64,000 bases of DNA from Reyranella sp. CPCC 100927 (GTDB lineage: Bacteria; Pseudomonadota; Alphaproteobacteria; Reyranellales; Reyranellaceae): the NCBI RefSeq assembly GCF_007859315.1, contig NZ_VOHA01000001.1:1054001-1118000 (forward strand), given 5' to 3'. Positions within the stretch are counted from its first letter, which is position 1; the number at the start of each line of letters is the position of its first letter. A program made the translations under genes and the position numbers. Under the pieces are notes generated by a model. That model had not been told where the DNA came from. It was given only the letters and a program-made list of their open reading frames with translations, and searched no databases. Shown piece by piece: positions 9,087 through 18,668 of this stretch.

Positions 9087-9380
9087 GGGCGGCTCGTCTA
9101 TCGCGCGGCGGGCACCGGCACCAGCCTGTCCCCATCAGCGACATCACGCCCGCTTGGCGACCGCCGCGCGGCGGTCTAAACGCCGCAGGCGGCGCGGCTG
9201 CATGACTTGTGCGGGCATCTCTCGTGATGTTTGCATGATCGTGCGTCATCCTGCCGCATGTGCGCTGCGAAACGTCACTCGGGTGCGGGTAACAAACCCT
9301 TGAACCGAGAGGGGCTTTCCGCTTCATTACGGCCGCTTTTTCCGGGCGGTCCGCCCGTCCGCGATTGGGGACAAGTTCTG
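9087..9380. other. trmL/petA divergent intergenic region
   Basis: A 294-base gap with no convincing gene. It contains an 18-base perfect palindrome at 9159-9176 (GACCGCCGC/GCGGCGGTC) followed by a G/C-rich imperfect repeat. A TTGAAC at about 9300 is a weak -35 candidate for petA; its -10 partner is poor. The frames that read into petA from 9231 lack family similarity. Confidence 0.5.
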
Positions 9381-9953
9381 ATGGCAACTTCCAGCAAATC
9401 GGCGACGATGCCAGGCGGCGCCGGTCACGGCGACGGTGTGACCCGGCGTGATTTCTTGTTCGTTGCGGCCGGCGCCACCGGTGCGGTGGGGGTTGCCGCA
9501 ACGGCATGGCCGTTTCTCAACAATATGAACCCCGCCGCCGATGTGCTGGCGCTCGCCTCAGTCGAGCTGTCGCTCAACGGCATCCAGGTCGGCCAGGCGA
9601 TCAAGGTGAGCTGGCGCGGCAAGCCGGTCTTCGTCCGTCGCCGCACGCCGGAGGAGATCAAGGCGGCCCGCGACGTCGACTGGCACACGCTGCCCGATCC
9701 GCAGGACGACGCCACGCGCGTGCAGAAGGGCAAGGACGAGTGGCTGATTCTGATCGGCGTTTGCACGCATCTGGGTTGCATTCCGCTCGGCACGGCGCAA
9801 GGCGAGCCGCGCGGCGACTACAACGGCTGGTTCTGCCCGTGCCACGGTTCGCACTACGACACGTCGGGACGTATCCGGAAGGGACCGGCACCCAAGAACC
9901 TTGAGCTGCCGTCGTATACGTTTGCAACCGACACCACCGTCAAGATCGGCTGA
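9381..9953 (+). CDS. petA: ubiquinol-cytochrome c reductase Rieske iron-sulfur subunit
   Basis: A 190-residue Rieske protein of the cytochrome bc1 complex, carrying electrons from ubiquinol to cytochrome c1 on the periplasmic face. A twin-arginine-type N-terminus ([12 protein letters not shown]) leads into the single anchor helix (about 26-45). The [2Fe-2S] boxes are CTHLGC (C128, H130, C133) and CPCHGS (C152, C154, H155). ATG 9381 is chosen over the longer frame because the protein then begins where family members do. Followed 22 bases later by petB. Confidence 0.97.
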   Translation: MATSSKSATMPGGAGHGDGVTRRDFLFVAAGATGAVGVAATAWPFLNNMNPAADVLALASVELSLNGIQVGQAIKVSWRGKPVFVRRRTPEEIKAARDVDWHTLPDPQDDATRVQKGKDEWLILIGVCTHLGCIPLGTAQGEPRGDYNGWFCPCHGSHYDTSGRIRKGPAPKNLELPSYTFATDTTVKIG

Positions 9954-9975
9954 GCGGGCCGGAGGGGAACTGGAC

Positions 9976-11241
9976 ATGGCCTCGACGCAAGGCGTACCGC
10001 CGGCCTTCAACAACACGGTCATCAAGTGGATCGACAAGCGGCTGCCGATCTTCACGTTCATGCACCACGAGTACGGCGTGTTTCCCACGCCGCGGAATTT
10101 TAACTACTGGTGGAGCTTCGGCGGCATCGCCATGGTGATGCTGATCACCATGATCGCCACCGGCATCGTGTTGGCGATGAACTACACGCCGCACGTGGAC
10201 CACGCCTTCAATTCGGTCGAACGCATCATGCGCGACGTGCCGCAGGGCTGGCTGATCCGCTACATGCACATGAACGGCGCGTCGTTCTTCTTCATCGCCG
10301 TCTTCATCCACATCTTCCGCGGCATGTACTACGGCTCGTACAAGAACCCACGCGAGCTGTTGTGGATCCTGGGTGTCGTCATTCTGCTGCTGATGATGGC
10401 CACGGCCTTCATGGGCTACGTGCTGCCGTGGGGCCAGATGAGCTTCTGGGGCGCCACTGTCATCACCAACCTGTTCTCGGCCATCCCCGTCATCGGCAAC
10501 GATATCGTGACCTTCCTGTGGGGCGGTTTCTCGGTCGACAACCCGACGCTGAACCGCTTCTTCTCGCTGCACTACCTGCTGCCGTTCGTCATCGTCGGCG
10601 TCGTGGTGCTGCACATCGCGGCCATGCATGTCGCCGGGTCCAACAACCCGATCGGCATCGACCCCAAGGGTCCGCAGGACACGCTGCCGTTCAGCCCGTA
10701 CTACGTCACCAAGGACGGCTTCGCGGTCGTGATCTTCATCACGATCTACGCGGCGTTCGTCTTCTTCTCCCCCGACTTCTTCGGCGAGGCCGACAACTAC
10801 ATCCCGGCCAACCCGTTGCAGACACCGGCGCACATCGTGCCGGAATGGTACTTCCTGCCGTTCTACGCCATCCTGCGCAGCATTCCCGACAAGCTGGGCG
10901 GCGTGATTGCGATGTTCGGCTCGATCGGCGTGCTGTTCCTGTTGCCCTGGCTCGATACAGCCAAGGTGCGCTCGGCACGGTTCCGTCCGACCTTCAAGTG
11001 GTTCTTCTGGCTGTTCCTGATCGTCTGCCTGATCCTGGGCTGGGTCGGCGGCAACGCGGCGGACGCCGAGTTGAAGGTCGGCGGCATGCACATCCCGCTG
11101 CTGTGGATCGGCCGGTTGGCGACTGCCTACTACTTCTTCCACTTCCTGATCCTGTTGCCGATCCTCGGCAAGATCGAACGGCCGCTGCCTTTGCCTGCCA
11201 GCATCGCCGACTCAGTGCTCAAGCCGGCTGTGGCCAGGTAA
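9976..11241 (+). CDS. petB: cytochrome b subunit of bc1 complex
   Basis: A 421-residue cytochrome b, the membrane core that binds both b haems and the Qo and Qi quinone sites. Visible landmarks are the amphipathic N-terminus ([12 protein letters not shown]), multiple transmembrane helices, the His-bearing helix-B and helix-D segments, and the Qo motif [13 protein letters not shown]. The start is ATG 9976, preceded by GGAGGGGAAC; the open frame upstream belongs to petA sequence. Co-transcribed with petA and petC. Confidence 0.97.
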   Translation: MASTQGVPPAFNNTVIKWIDKRLPIFTFMHHEYGVFPTPRNFNYWWSFGGIAMVMLITMIATGIVLAMNYTPHVDHAFNSVERIMRDVPQGWLIRYMHMNGASFFFIAVFIHIFRGMYYGSYKNPRELLWILGVVILLLMMATAFMGYVLPWGQMSFWGATVITNLFSAIPVIGNDIVTFLWGGFSVDNPTLNRFFSLHYLLPFVIVGVVVLHIAAMHVAGSNNPIGIDPKGPQDTLPFSPYYVTKDGFAVVIFITIYAAFVFFSPDFFGEADNYIPANPLQTPAHIVPEWYFLPFYAILRSIPDKLGGVIAMFGSIGVLFLLPWLDTAKVRSARFRPTFKWFFWLFLIVCLILGWVGGNAADAELKVGGMHIPLLWIGRLATAYYFFHFLILLPILGKIERPLPLPASIADSVLKPAVAR

Positions 11242-11254
11242 GGGGGATCGCACG

Positions 11255-12076
11255 ATGCGCAAGTTGTTCGCCACCGGCGCTCTTATCCTGCCGCTGCTCA
11301 CGGCCTCGGCGGCGCCGGCAATGGCTGAAGGCGGCCATGGTCCGGCGCTGCTGCCGGCGACCTTCTCCTTCGAGGGGCCGTTCGGCACTTACGATCGCGG
11401 CGCCGCCCAGCGCGGCTTCCAGATCTACAAGGAAGTCTGCTCAGCCTGCCATTCGCTGTCGCTGGTTTCCTATCGCAACCTGATGGACCTCGGCCTCAGC
11501 GAGGCGGCGGTGAAGGGCATCGCCGCCGACGTGCAGGTCAACGACGTCAACGACAAGGGCGAGACCATCGAGCGGCCGGGCAAGCCATCCGACCGCTTCA
11601 AGAAGCCGTTCCCCAACGAGGCAGCGGCCGCGGCCGCCAATGGCGGCGCGGCGCCGCCCGATCTGAGCCTGATCATCAAGGCTCGGCCCAACGGCGCGCG
11701 TTACGTCTTCTCGCTGCTGCAGGGCTACGTCGAGGACGTCGACAAACTCCCAGCCCCGGAGAAGGCGGCGCTCGGCCTAGCCAAGGACTACAAGCTCGAG
11801 GACGGCAAGAGCTTCAACAAGTACTTCCACCCCGGCGAGCAGGGCTACAAGATCGGCATGGCCAAGCCGCTGAACGATGGCCAGATCACCTACGTCGACG
11901 GCGCCAAGAACGATCTGGCGTCCATGTCACGCGACGTGGTGACGTTCCTGGCCTGGGCGGCCGAACCGAAGATGGAGGAACGCAAGCGCACCGGTGTGCG
12001 CGTGATCCTGTTCCTGCTGATCTTCGCCGGCATGATGTACGCGGTAAAACGCAAGGTCTGGGCCAACGCGCATTGA
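11255..12076 (+). CDS. petC: cytochrome c1
   Basis: A 273-residue c-type cytochrome that takes electrons from the Rieske protein. Signal peptide residues 1-24 (ending APAMA), haem-attachment site CSACH (C62, C65, H66), and a C-terminal membrane anchor (VILFLLIFAGMMYAVKRK). The last gene of petABC; a strong hairpin terminator follows at 12106-12138. Confidence 0.97.
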   Translation: MRKLFATGALILPLLTASAAPAMAEGGHGPALLPATFSFEGPFGTYDRGAAQRGFQIYKEVCSACHSLSLVSYRNLMDLGLSEAAVKGIAADVQVNDVNDKGETIERPGKPSDRFKKPFPNEAAAAAANGGAAPPDLSLIIKARPNGARYVFSLLQGYVEDVDKLPAPEKAALGLAKDYKLEDGKSFNKYFHPGEQGYKIGMAKPLNDGQITYVDGAKNDLASMSRDVVTFLAWAAEPKMEERKRTGVRVILFLLIFAGMMYAVKRKVWANAH

Positions 12077-12105
12077 GCGTCGCCCACGCGTGACGCATCC
12101 TTCGC

Positions 12106-12138
12106 GAAGGCCGCCCTTTCCGGGCGGCCTTCGTCGTT
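12106..12138 (+). terminator. rho-independent terminator of petABC
   Basis: Perfect 11-base arms GAAGGCCGCCC and GGGCGGCCTTC around a 5-base loop, 30 bases after the petC stop, followed by a T-rich but interrupted tail (GTCGTTTC). Confidence 0.82.
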
Positions 12139-12152
12139 TCCTGGGGTGGCTG

Positions 12153-12180
12153 TTGACGGATCGGCCGCGCCCGCTATGGT
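12153..12180 (+). promoter_or_regulatory. candidate housekeeping promoter of dapD
   Basis: TTGACG, 16 bases, then TATGGT, ending 25 bases before the dapD ATG. The same TATGGT -10 form with a TTGG -35 occurs before argB (17514) and before the solute-binding protein gene (43573). Predicted from consensus only. Confidence 0.5.
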
Positions 12181-12205
12181 CCGCCGTCGTCGAAAGGGAG
12201 AAGTC

Positions 12206-13048
<843 letters not shown>

Positions 13049-13050
13049 AT

Positions 13051-13233
13051 CCCTCTCCGCCCACGCAGTGGGGGGAGAGGGGGGACCCGCGCCGCAGGCG
13101 TGGGTGGGTGAGGTGGGTGTTGGGGCCGGGCGTGATGCTCGCTGTAAGCACCTCGCCTGTTGCACCACCCACCTCACCCTCCCATGCTTCGCATGGGGCC
13201 CTCCCTCTCCCCCCACTGCGTGGGCGGAGAGGG
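13051..13233. repeat. long intergenic inverted repeat (dapD-dapE gap)
   Basis: The outer arms 13051-13081 and 13203-13233 are perfect 31-base reverse complements (each starts CCCTCTCC and contains CCCACGCAGTGGG or its complement). Inside them a second pair, GTGAGGTGGGTG and CACCCACCTCAC, extends the stem almost without mismatch. Each outer arm is itself a palindrome. It fills the gap between two genes of one pathway and resembles dispersed palindromes at 2330, 16571 and 35713. Confidence 0.85.
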
Positions 13234-13258
13234 GCTCACGGAGGTAGATGACACCGCC

Positions 13259-14455
13259 ATGCCCGATGCCCTCAGCAACAGCGCGCCCGACGTCGTCGAA
13301 CTGACGCGGGCGCTGGTGCGCTGCCCCAGCGTGACGCCGGATGAGGGCGGCGCGCTGGCGCTGCTTGAGGATCGCCTGTCGTCGCGGGGCTTCGGCTGCG
13401 AGCGCATGGACTTCAGCGAGCCCGGCACGCCCGACATTGCCAACCTCTATGCCCGCGTCGGTACCGGCGGAAAGCACTTCTGCTTTGCCGGCCACAGCGA
13501 TGTGGTGCCGGCCGGCGACCTGTCGTCGTGGACGATCGGGCCGTTCGCGGCCGAGCTGTCGGACGGCTATGTTTTCGGCCGTGGCGCCGTCGACATGAAA
13601 GGCGCCATCGCGGCTTTCGCCTGCGCCGCGGCGTCGTTCCTGCGCCGGCGCGGGCCGTCATTCGGCGGCTCGATCAGCCTCCTGATCACCGGTGATGAAG
13701 AGGGGCCCGCTGTCAACGGCACGGTCAAGATGCTGCGCCGGCTCGCCGAGCGCGGTGAGACCGTCGATCTGTGCGTGGTGGGCGAGCCGACCTCGTCGAA
13801 ACGGTTCGGCGACATGATGAAGATCGGCCGCCGCGGCAGCGTCAACGTCGAGCTCACGGTGCGCGGCATCCAGGGCCATGTCGCCTATCCCGATCGGGTC
13901 GACAATCCCATCCATCGCCTCGCCCGCTTGATCGAGGCATTGATTGGCACGCCGCTGGATGGCGGCAGCACGCACTTTCAGCCGAGCTCGCTGCAGGTCA
14001 CGACGGTCGATGTCGGCAACCCGGCGACCAACGTCGTGCCCGGCGTTGCCAAGGCGCGCTTCAACGTGCGCTTCAACGATCTGTGGACATCGCAGACGCT
14101 GCTGGCCCACCTGCGCGAGCGCCTCGACCGCGCCAACGAGCAGGTCGGCGGCAACGGCCTCTACGAGCTTCAGGCACAGGTTTCGGGTGAGTCGTTCTAT
14201 ACGCCGCCGGGCGAGCTGTCGGATCTGATCGCCGGCGCCGTGCGCGACATCACCGGCGTTGATCCGGAATTGTCCACCACCGGCGGTACGTCGGATGCGC
14301 GTTTCATCCGTGCCGCCTGTCCGGTGGTCGAGTTCGGCCTGGTGGGCGAGACCATGCACAAGGTCGACGAGAAGAGCACCGTCGCCGACCTGCAGGCGCT
14401 CACCCGCGTCTACGAGCGGATGCTCGACCGGTATTTCGTCCAGGCCAGAGCATGA
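13259..14455 (+). CDS. dapE: succinyl-diaminopimelate desuccinylase
   Basis: A 398-residue M20-family dizinc amidohydrolase that removes succinate from N-succinyl-L,L-diaminopimelate. Metal ligands: AGHSDVV (H79), GAVDMKG (D112), the catalytic pair GDEEG (E147, E148), and GGTSDARF near the C-terminus. The frame is open upstream through the palindrome to 13160, but ATG 13259 starts the conserved part, with GGAGG about 17 bases upstream. Its stop overlaps the engB start. Confidence 0.96.
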   Translation: MPDALSNSAPDVVELTRALVRCPSVTPDEGGALALLEDRLSSRGFGCERMDFSEPGTPDIANLYARVGTGGKHFCFAGHSDVVPAGDLSSWTIGPFAAELSDGYVFGRGAVDMKGAIAAFACAAASFLRRRGPSFGGSISLLITGDEEGPAVNGTVKMLRRLAERGETVDLCVVGEPTSSKRFGDMMKIGRRGSVNVELTVRGIQGHVAYPDRVDNPIHRLARLIEALIGTPLDGGSTHFQPSSLQVTTVDVGNPATNVVPGVAKARFNVRFNDLWTSQTLLAHLRERLDRANEQVGGNGLYELQAQVSGESFYTPPGELSDLIAGAVRDITGVDPELSTTGGTSDARFIRAACPVVEFGLVGETMHKVDEKSTVADLQALTRVYERMLDRYFVQARA

Positions 14456-15090
14456 GCGCGGACAGCCCTTACGACCCGGAGCAGATCGAAGCCGGCCGCC
14501 GCCTGTTCGCAGCGCCGTGCGATTTTGTTGCCGGCGCTGCGTCCGTCGACTCGCTGCCGCCGTTCAGCACGCCCGAGATCGCCTTTGCCGGTCGCTCCAA
14601 CGTCGGAAAGTCGAGCCTGGTCAACGCGCTCACCGGCCGCTCGACCCTGGCCCGCGTGTCGTCCAAGCCCGGCCACACGCGGCAGCTCAACTTCTTCGAT
14701 CTCGGCGGCCGGCTCACGCTGGTAGACCTGCCGGGATACGGTTTTGCCCAGGTCTCCAAGAGCCTCAAGCAGAGCTGGCAGGACCTCGCGACGGCCTACC
14801 TGCGCGGCCGGCCGACGCTCAAGCGCATCTGCCTGTTGATCGACGCCCGCCACGGCGTCAAGGACTCTGACCGCGAGACCATGACCAACCTCGACAAGGC
14901 GGCCGTGGTCTATCAGCTGGTGCTGACCAAGGCCGATCTGCTGAAGCCGTCGGCTATCGCACAGGCGATCAAGGATGCGACTGCAGCGGCGGCCAAGCAT
15001 GCCGCCGCCCATCCCCAGGTGATCGCCAGCAGCAGCGAGACCGGTGCCGGTATCGCCGAGCTGCGCGCGGAGCTGGCGTCGTTGGTGTGA
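14452..15090 (+). CDS. engB: ribosome biogenesis GTP-binding protein YihA/EngB
   Basis: A 212-residue TRAFAC GTPase required for large-subunit assembly in relatives. G1 GRSNVGKSS (47-55), G3 DLPG (92-95), G4 TKAD (159-162), with the switch segment SKPGHTRQLNFF between. ATG overlaps the dapE stop (ATGA). In many alphaproteobacteria engB sits beside yidC and argB; here yidC is 15 kb away. Confidence 0.96.
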   Translation: MSADSPYDPEQIEAGRRLFAAPCDFVAGAASVDSLPPFSTPEIAFAGRSNVGKSSLVNALTGRSTLARVSSKPGHTRQLNFFDLGGRLTLVDLPGYGFAQVSKSLKQSWQDLATAYLRGRPTLKRICLLIDARHGVKDSDRETMTNLDKAAVVYQLVLTKADLLKPSAIAQAIKDATAAAAKHAAAHPQVIASSSETGAGIAELRAELASLV

Positions 15091-15101
15091 GTCCCAGGCC
15101 G

Positions 15102-16367
15102 TTACGCGGCCACGCCCGGCAGTGGGAATCGCCGGCAGAACGTCTGAACCTCGTCTGCCAGGCGCGCCTGCAGCGCCTTGTCGTCCGGATGCCGCAACGC
15201 CTGGACCATCCAGCCGGCGATGGCGTGCATGTCGGGCTCGCGCATGCCGCGCGTCGTGGCAGCAGGCGTGCCGATGCGCAGGCCGCTGGGGCGTAGCGGC
15301 GGGTGCGGGTCGTCCGGCACCACCTGCTTGTTGGCGGTGATACCGATGTGATCGAGCACCGCTTCGGCACGGCTGCCGTCGAGGCCGAAGCTGTCGATGG
15401 TGTTGAGCACCAGCAGGTGGTTGTCGGTGCCGCCGGTCACCAGGCCGATACCCTCCGACAGCAGCGCCGCTGCGAGGGCCTGGGCGTTGGCCAAAGTCTG
15501 GCGCGCATAGTCGCGGAATGCCGGCTCGGCCGCCTTGCGCAACGCCACCGCGGTAGCGGCGATGGTGTGCATGTGCGGGCCGCCCTGCAGGCCGGGGAAT
15601 ACCGAGGCGTCGATCGCCTTGGCATGCGCGGCACGGCACAGGATCAGGCCGGCACGCGGGCCGCGCAGCGACTTGTGCACCGTCGTGGTGACAATGTCGA
15701 AGCCGTCGTCGAGCGGATTGCGCAGTACGCCGGCGGCGACCAGGCCGCCGATATGGGCGATGTCGGCCATCGCCAGGGCACCGACGGAAGAGGCGATACG
15801 GCGGAAGGCGGCATAGTTCAGTTCGCGCGGGTAGGAGCTGAAGCCGCACAGCACCATCTTCGGCCGCACCTCCTGTGCCACGGCCATCAGCCCGTCGTAG
15901 TCGATCGCACCCTGCTGGTTGTGCTGGGTCTTGTAGCGCACGAAGTTGAACAGCCGGCCCATGTGCGACACCGGCGCGCCGTGGGTCAGGTGGCCACCAT
16001 GCGACAGGTCCATGGCGAGCACGGTATCGCCGGGTTGCAGGCAGGCGAGATAGGCAGCCTGGTTCATCGCCGAACCGCTGAGCGGCTGCACGTTGGCGTG
16101 CTCGGCGCGAAACAGTGACCGCGCCCGATCGCGGGCAAGGTTCTCGATCCGGTCGGTGTACTGCTGGCCGCCGTAATAGCGGCGGCCAGGATAGCCTTCC
16201 GAGTACTTGTTGGTCAGCACGGTGCCCAGTGCCGCCAGCACCTCGGGATAGGTGTAGTTCTCCGACGGGATCAGCTCGACGCCGTCGCGCTGGCGCTGTT
16301 CCTCGCCGGCAATGGCCGCGGCGATCTCGGGATCGTGGGTGGCAAGCAGGTGGCGGTGATGGTCCAT
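15102..16367 (-). CDS. glyA: serine hydroxymethyltransferase
   Basis: A 421-residue PLP enzyme that interconverts serine and glycine and charges tetrahydrofolate with a one-carbon unit. Motifs: IPSENYTYPEVLAALGTVLT, NKYSEGYPGRRYYGG, the PLP lysine K232 in TTVHKSLRGPRAG, and SGLRIGTPA. The lysine motif differs a little from the common TTTHKTLRGPRGG, so this may be a divergent or second glyA. ATG 16367 is fixed by AGGAGG 7 bases upstream; the longer frame to 16493 runs through the riboswitch. Expression is probably controlled by that ZTP element. Confidence 0.95.
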   Translation of the reverse strand: MDHHRHLLATHDPEIAAAIAGEEQRQRDGVELIPSENYTYPEVLAALGTVLTNKYSEGYPGRRYYGGQQYTDRIENLARDRARSLFRAEHANVQPLSGSAMNQAAYLACLQPGDTVLAMDLSHGGHLTHGAPVSHMGRLFNFVRYKTQHNQQGAIDYDGLMAVAQEVRPKMVLCGFSSYPRELNYAAFRRIASSVGALAMADIAHIGGLVAAGVLRNPLDDGFDIVTTTVHKSLRGPRAGLILCRAAHAKAIDASVFPGLQGGPHMHTIAATAVALRKAAEPAFRDYARQTLANAQALAAALLSEGIGLVTGGTDNHLLVLNTIDSFGLDGSRAEAVLDHIGITANKQVVPDDPHPPLRPSGLRIGTPAATTRGMREPDMHAIAGWMVQALRHPDDKALQARLADEVQTFCRRFPLPGVAA

Positions 16368-16382
16368 GGGCAGCCTCCTGAC

Positions 16383-16503
16383 GCACAGGCGTCGGTCGGA
16401 AACATGCCCAGGCGAGCGGCTATGCCCGATCTCCGTGCTCCCCGGTGGTAAACGCCACCTTGCCGTGCGCATCGCACGGAACTCGCCAGTCACACGGTCG
16501 GGG
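16383..16503 (-). ncRNA. ZTP (pfl) riboswitch upstream of glyA
   Basis: Read on the minus strand, the glyA leader contains the two conserved halves of the ZTP riboswitch in order: CCGTGTGACTGGCGA, then ACCACCGGGGAGCACGG, then GCCGCTCGCCTGGGCA. CCGTG and CACGG close the first helix, and the CCGCTCGCCTGGGCA block forms the ligand-binding second domain. ZTP/ZMP signals 10-formyltetrahydrofolate shortage, and glyA is a known target of this class. A small GACGC/GCGTC hairpin abuts the AGGAGG ribosome site, suggesting control of translation start, since no U-tract follows. Confidence 0.9.
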
Positions 16504-16570
16504 CGTCACCGGACAACCAGGGACGCAGGCGGACACATAGTGGGCTTGATGACGGTGCGCAAGGCGACTC

Positions 16571-16701
16571 TTTCCTCCCCATGTGAGTGGGGAGGTGCCC
16601 CGAAGGGGCGGAGGGGACCCAACGAGATTTCGCGACCAAGACCACGTCGGCTCCCCATCCGGCCTTCGGCCACCTTCCCCGCAAGCGGGGAAGGGAAGAT
16701 G
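16571..16701. repeat. cluster of intergenic stem-loops
   Basis: Successive small palindromes fill the gap between the oxygenase gene and the glyA leader: CCTCCCC/GGGGAGG (16574-16594), GCCCC/GGGGC around GAA (16597-16609), GGCC/GGCC around TTC (16661-16671), and CTTCCCCGC/GCGGGGAAG (16674-16693). These belong to the G/C-rich intergenic palindrome type also seen at 13051 and 35713. One of them may terminate the oxygenase transcript. Confidence 0.65.
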
Positions 16702-17424
16702 TCACGCCGCGTCGTGGAAGATCACGCCCAGGGTCAGGCGCTGGCCGCTGCGGATCGTGCTGACGCCATGGCGCATGGCGGTGCGGTACCAGCCGCGGGA
16801 GCCGCGTACGGGACGCTCATTCACGGCGAAGATCACCGCTTCGCCCTGGCACAAATTCACCACGTGGGCGCGCGACTGCATGCGCGGACGCTGTTCGGTC
16901 AGCACGAACTCGCCGCCGGTGAAATCCTGATCGGGATCGCTCAGCAGGACCGTGAACTGCAGCGGAAACACCAGGTCGCCGTAAAGGTCGCGATGCAGGC
17001 AGTTGTAGTCACCCGCGCCGTACTTCAGCAGCAGCGGCGTCGGTTTGGCCTGCCCGCCGTCATGGCAGACCCGCAGCCATGCCGCGAGGGTCGACGGAAA
17101 CCGCTGCTCGATCCCCAGGGCCTCCTGCCACCGGTTGGCGACCCGGGCCAGGGGTGGATAGGCGTGCTCGCGCAGGTGCTGGACGGTCTCGGGCAGCGGC
17201 CGGTCGAAGTAGCGGTACTCGCCCTGGCCGAAACCGTGGCGCTGCATGACGACTCGGCTGCGGAAGCCGGGTCCCTGTTCGTACAGCGCCGCCAATTGGC
17301 GGCATTCGGCCGGGCTCAGCACGACCCCGGTCGTGGCGACACCTTGGGCATCAAGCGTGCCGCCGATGGCTGTCCAGTCGAGAGCGGCAAGGCGGTCGGG
17401 GAGGGGGGTGTTTCGTGTGGGCAT
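16702..17424 (-). CDS. 2OG-Fe(II) oxygenase
   Basis: A 240-residue non-haem iron dioxygenase with a double-stranded beta-helix. The HxD metal pair is in CLHRDLYGD, with a distal candidate His in TAMRHGVS and the oxoglutarate-binding Arg in SGQRLTLGVIFHD. The pattern resembles prolyl-4-hydroxylase-like or AlkB-like proteins of the short uncharacterised class (GGEFVLTEQRPRMQS, GEAVIFAV). The substrate is unknown. Monocistronic, and divergent from argB by about 185 bases. Confidence 0.85.
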   Translation of the reverse strand: MPTRNTPLPDRLAALDWTAIGGTLDAQGVATTGVVLSPAECRQLAALYEQGPGFRSRVVMQRHGFGQGEYRYFDRPLPETVQHLREHAYPPLARVANRWQEALGIEQRFPSTLAAWLRVCHDGGQAKPTPLLLKYGAGDYNCLHRDLYGDLVFPLQFTVLLSDPDQDFTGGEFVLTEQRPRMQSRAHVVNLCQGEAVIFAVNERPVRGSRGWYRTAMRHGVSTIRSGQRLTLGVIFHDAA

Positions 17425-17513
17425 GACAGCATCGTGACGGTGGTGGGCGACACCATCGCGCGCCCGCTGCAGCGGCGCTATCCGTCATCTGCGCCCAATC
17501 CGCGTCACGCCGC

Positions 17514-17542
17514 TTGGCGTGGCGGTCCGGCTTGGTTATGGT
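17514..17542 (+). promoter_or_regulatory. candidate housekeeping promoter of argB
   Basis: TTGGCG, 17 bases, TATGGT, ending 67 bases before the argB ATG. Shares the TATGGT -10 form with the dapD and 43573 candidates. Confidence 0.5.
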
Positions 17543-17609
17543 CCGGCCGGTGACGCCCTCGCCCGCCCGGGTCGAGGGCTTTTTCCGATCAGCGAGGACG
17601 GGGGCGGCG

Positions 17610-18527
17610 ATGGCCGAACCGATGCAGCCGGAGAGCAGGGAGCAGAAGCGGTTGATCCGCATGGCCGAGACCATCTCGCAGGCCCTGCCCTACATGCGAC
17701 GTCTCACCGACGCCAACATCGTCGTGAAGTACGGCGGCCACGCCATGACCGACCCGCATCTGGGCGACATCTTCGCGCGCGATATCGTGCTGATGAAGCA
17801 GGTCGGCATGAACCCGATCGTGGTCCATGGCGGCGGGCCGCAGATCAACCGCATGCTGGAGCGGGTCGGCATCAAGAGCAGCTTCGTGCATGGCCTGCGC
17901 GTGACCGACGCCGCCACCATGGAGATCGTCGAGATGGTGCTGGCGGGCTCCATCAACAAGGCGATCGTGGCCGACATCAACGAATGCGGCGGTACCGCCG
18001 TCGGCATCTGCGGCAAGGACGGCAACCTGATCCTGGCGCGCAAGGTCAGCGAAATGCGCGACCCGCGCACCGGCGAGCTGCTCCAGGTCGACCTGCAACA
18101 GGTCGGCGAGCCGGCACGCATCAACGTCATGGTGCTGGAGCAGCTTGCCGCCGCCAACGTGATCCCGGTGGTGGCGCCGATCGGCTTCGGGCTCGACGAC
18201 GAGCTGACCTACAACATCAACGCCGACACTTCCGCCGGCGCCATCGCCGGCGCCATGCGAGCCAAGCGGCTCTACTTCCTGACCGACGTGCCCGGCGTGC
18301 TCGACAAGGACAAGCAGCTGATCCGGGAAATGAATGTCGAGCGAGCCCGGGCGCTGATTGCCGACGGGACGATCTCCGGCGGCATGATCCCCAAGATCGA
18401 AAACTGCATCGATGCGGTGAACGCCGGGGTCGAAGCCGCCGTGATCATGGACGGGCGGGTCCCGCACAGCCTGCTGCTGGAGCTCTTCACCGAGTCCGGT
18501 GTTGGCACCATGGTGAAGCGGAAATAA
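17610..18527 (+). CDS. argB: acetylglutamate kinase
   Basis: A 305-residue amino acid kinase that phosphorylates N-acetyl-L-glutamate in arginine synthesis. Landmarks: VVKYGGHAM (K40 and the glycine loop), [10 protein letters not shown], and the C-terminal [21 protein letters not shown]. The frame is open upstream to 17514, but ATG 17610 gives the usual length. Followed by def across a 141-base gap. Confidence 0.96.
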   Translation: MAEPMQPESREQKRLIRMAETISQALPYMRRLTDANIVVKYGGHAMTDPHLGDIFARDIVLMKQVGMNPIVVHGGGPQINRMLERVGIKSSFVHGLRVTDAATMEIVEMVLAGSINKAIVADINECGGTAVGICGKDGNLILARKVSEMRDPRTGELLQVDLQQVGEPARINVMVLEQLAAANVIPVVAPIGFGLDDELTYNINADTSAGAIAGAMRAKRLYFLTDVPGVLDKDKQLIREMNVERARALIADGTISGGMIPKIENCIDAVNAGVEAAVIMDGRVPHSLLLELFTESGVGTMVKRK

Positions 18528-18668
18528 GGCCAGGTATCCCACCGACAGGCGGCGAAACGGTCCATTCCAGGCTTTTTTGCTGCCTTTCCCGCATGCGCGG
18601 AAGGGATATTGGGTCGCCTTGACGACGGGTACCGGGCGCCATACCTAAGTGGCGGAATTTGCTGACGA
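18528..18668. other. argB-def intergenic region with small hairpin
   Basis: A 141-base gap with a TTTTTT tract at about 18574, an imperfect palindrome around TTCCCGCATGCGCGGAA (18588-18604), and a weak promoter candidate for def (TTGACG at 18619, 16 bases, ATACCT at 18641). No gene is visible. Confidence 0.4.

Noticed and set aside
13160-13258. Extended N-terminus for DapE
   Set aside because: The added residues come from the palindrome and carry no family similarity; ATG 13259 gives the usual length.
16368-16493. Extended N-terminus for GlyA
   Set aside because: Runs through the ZTP riboswitch; AGGAGG fixes the start at 16367.
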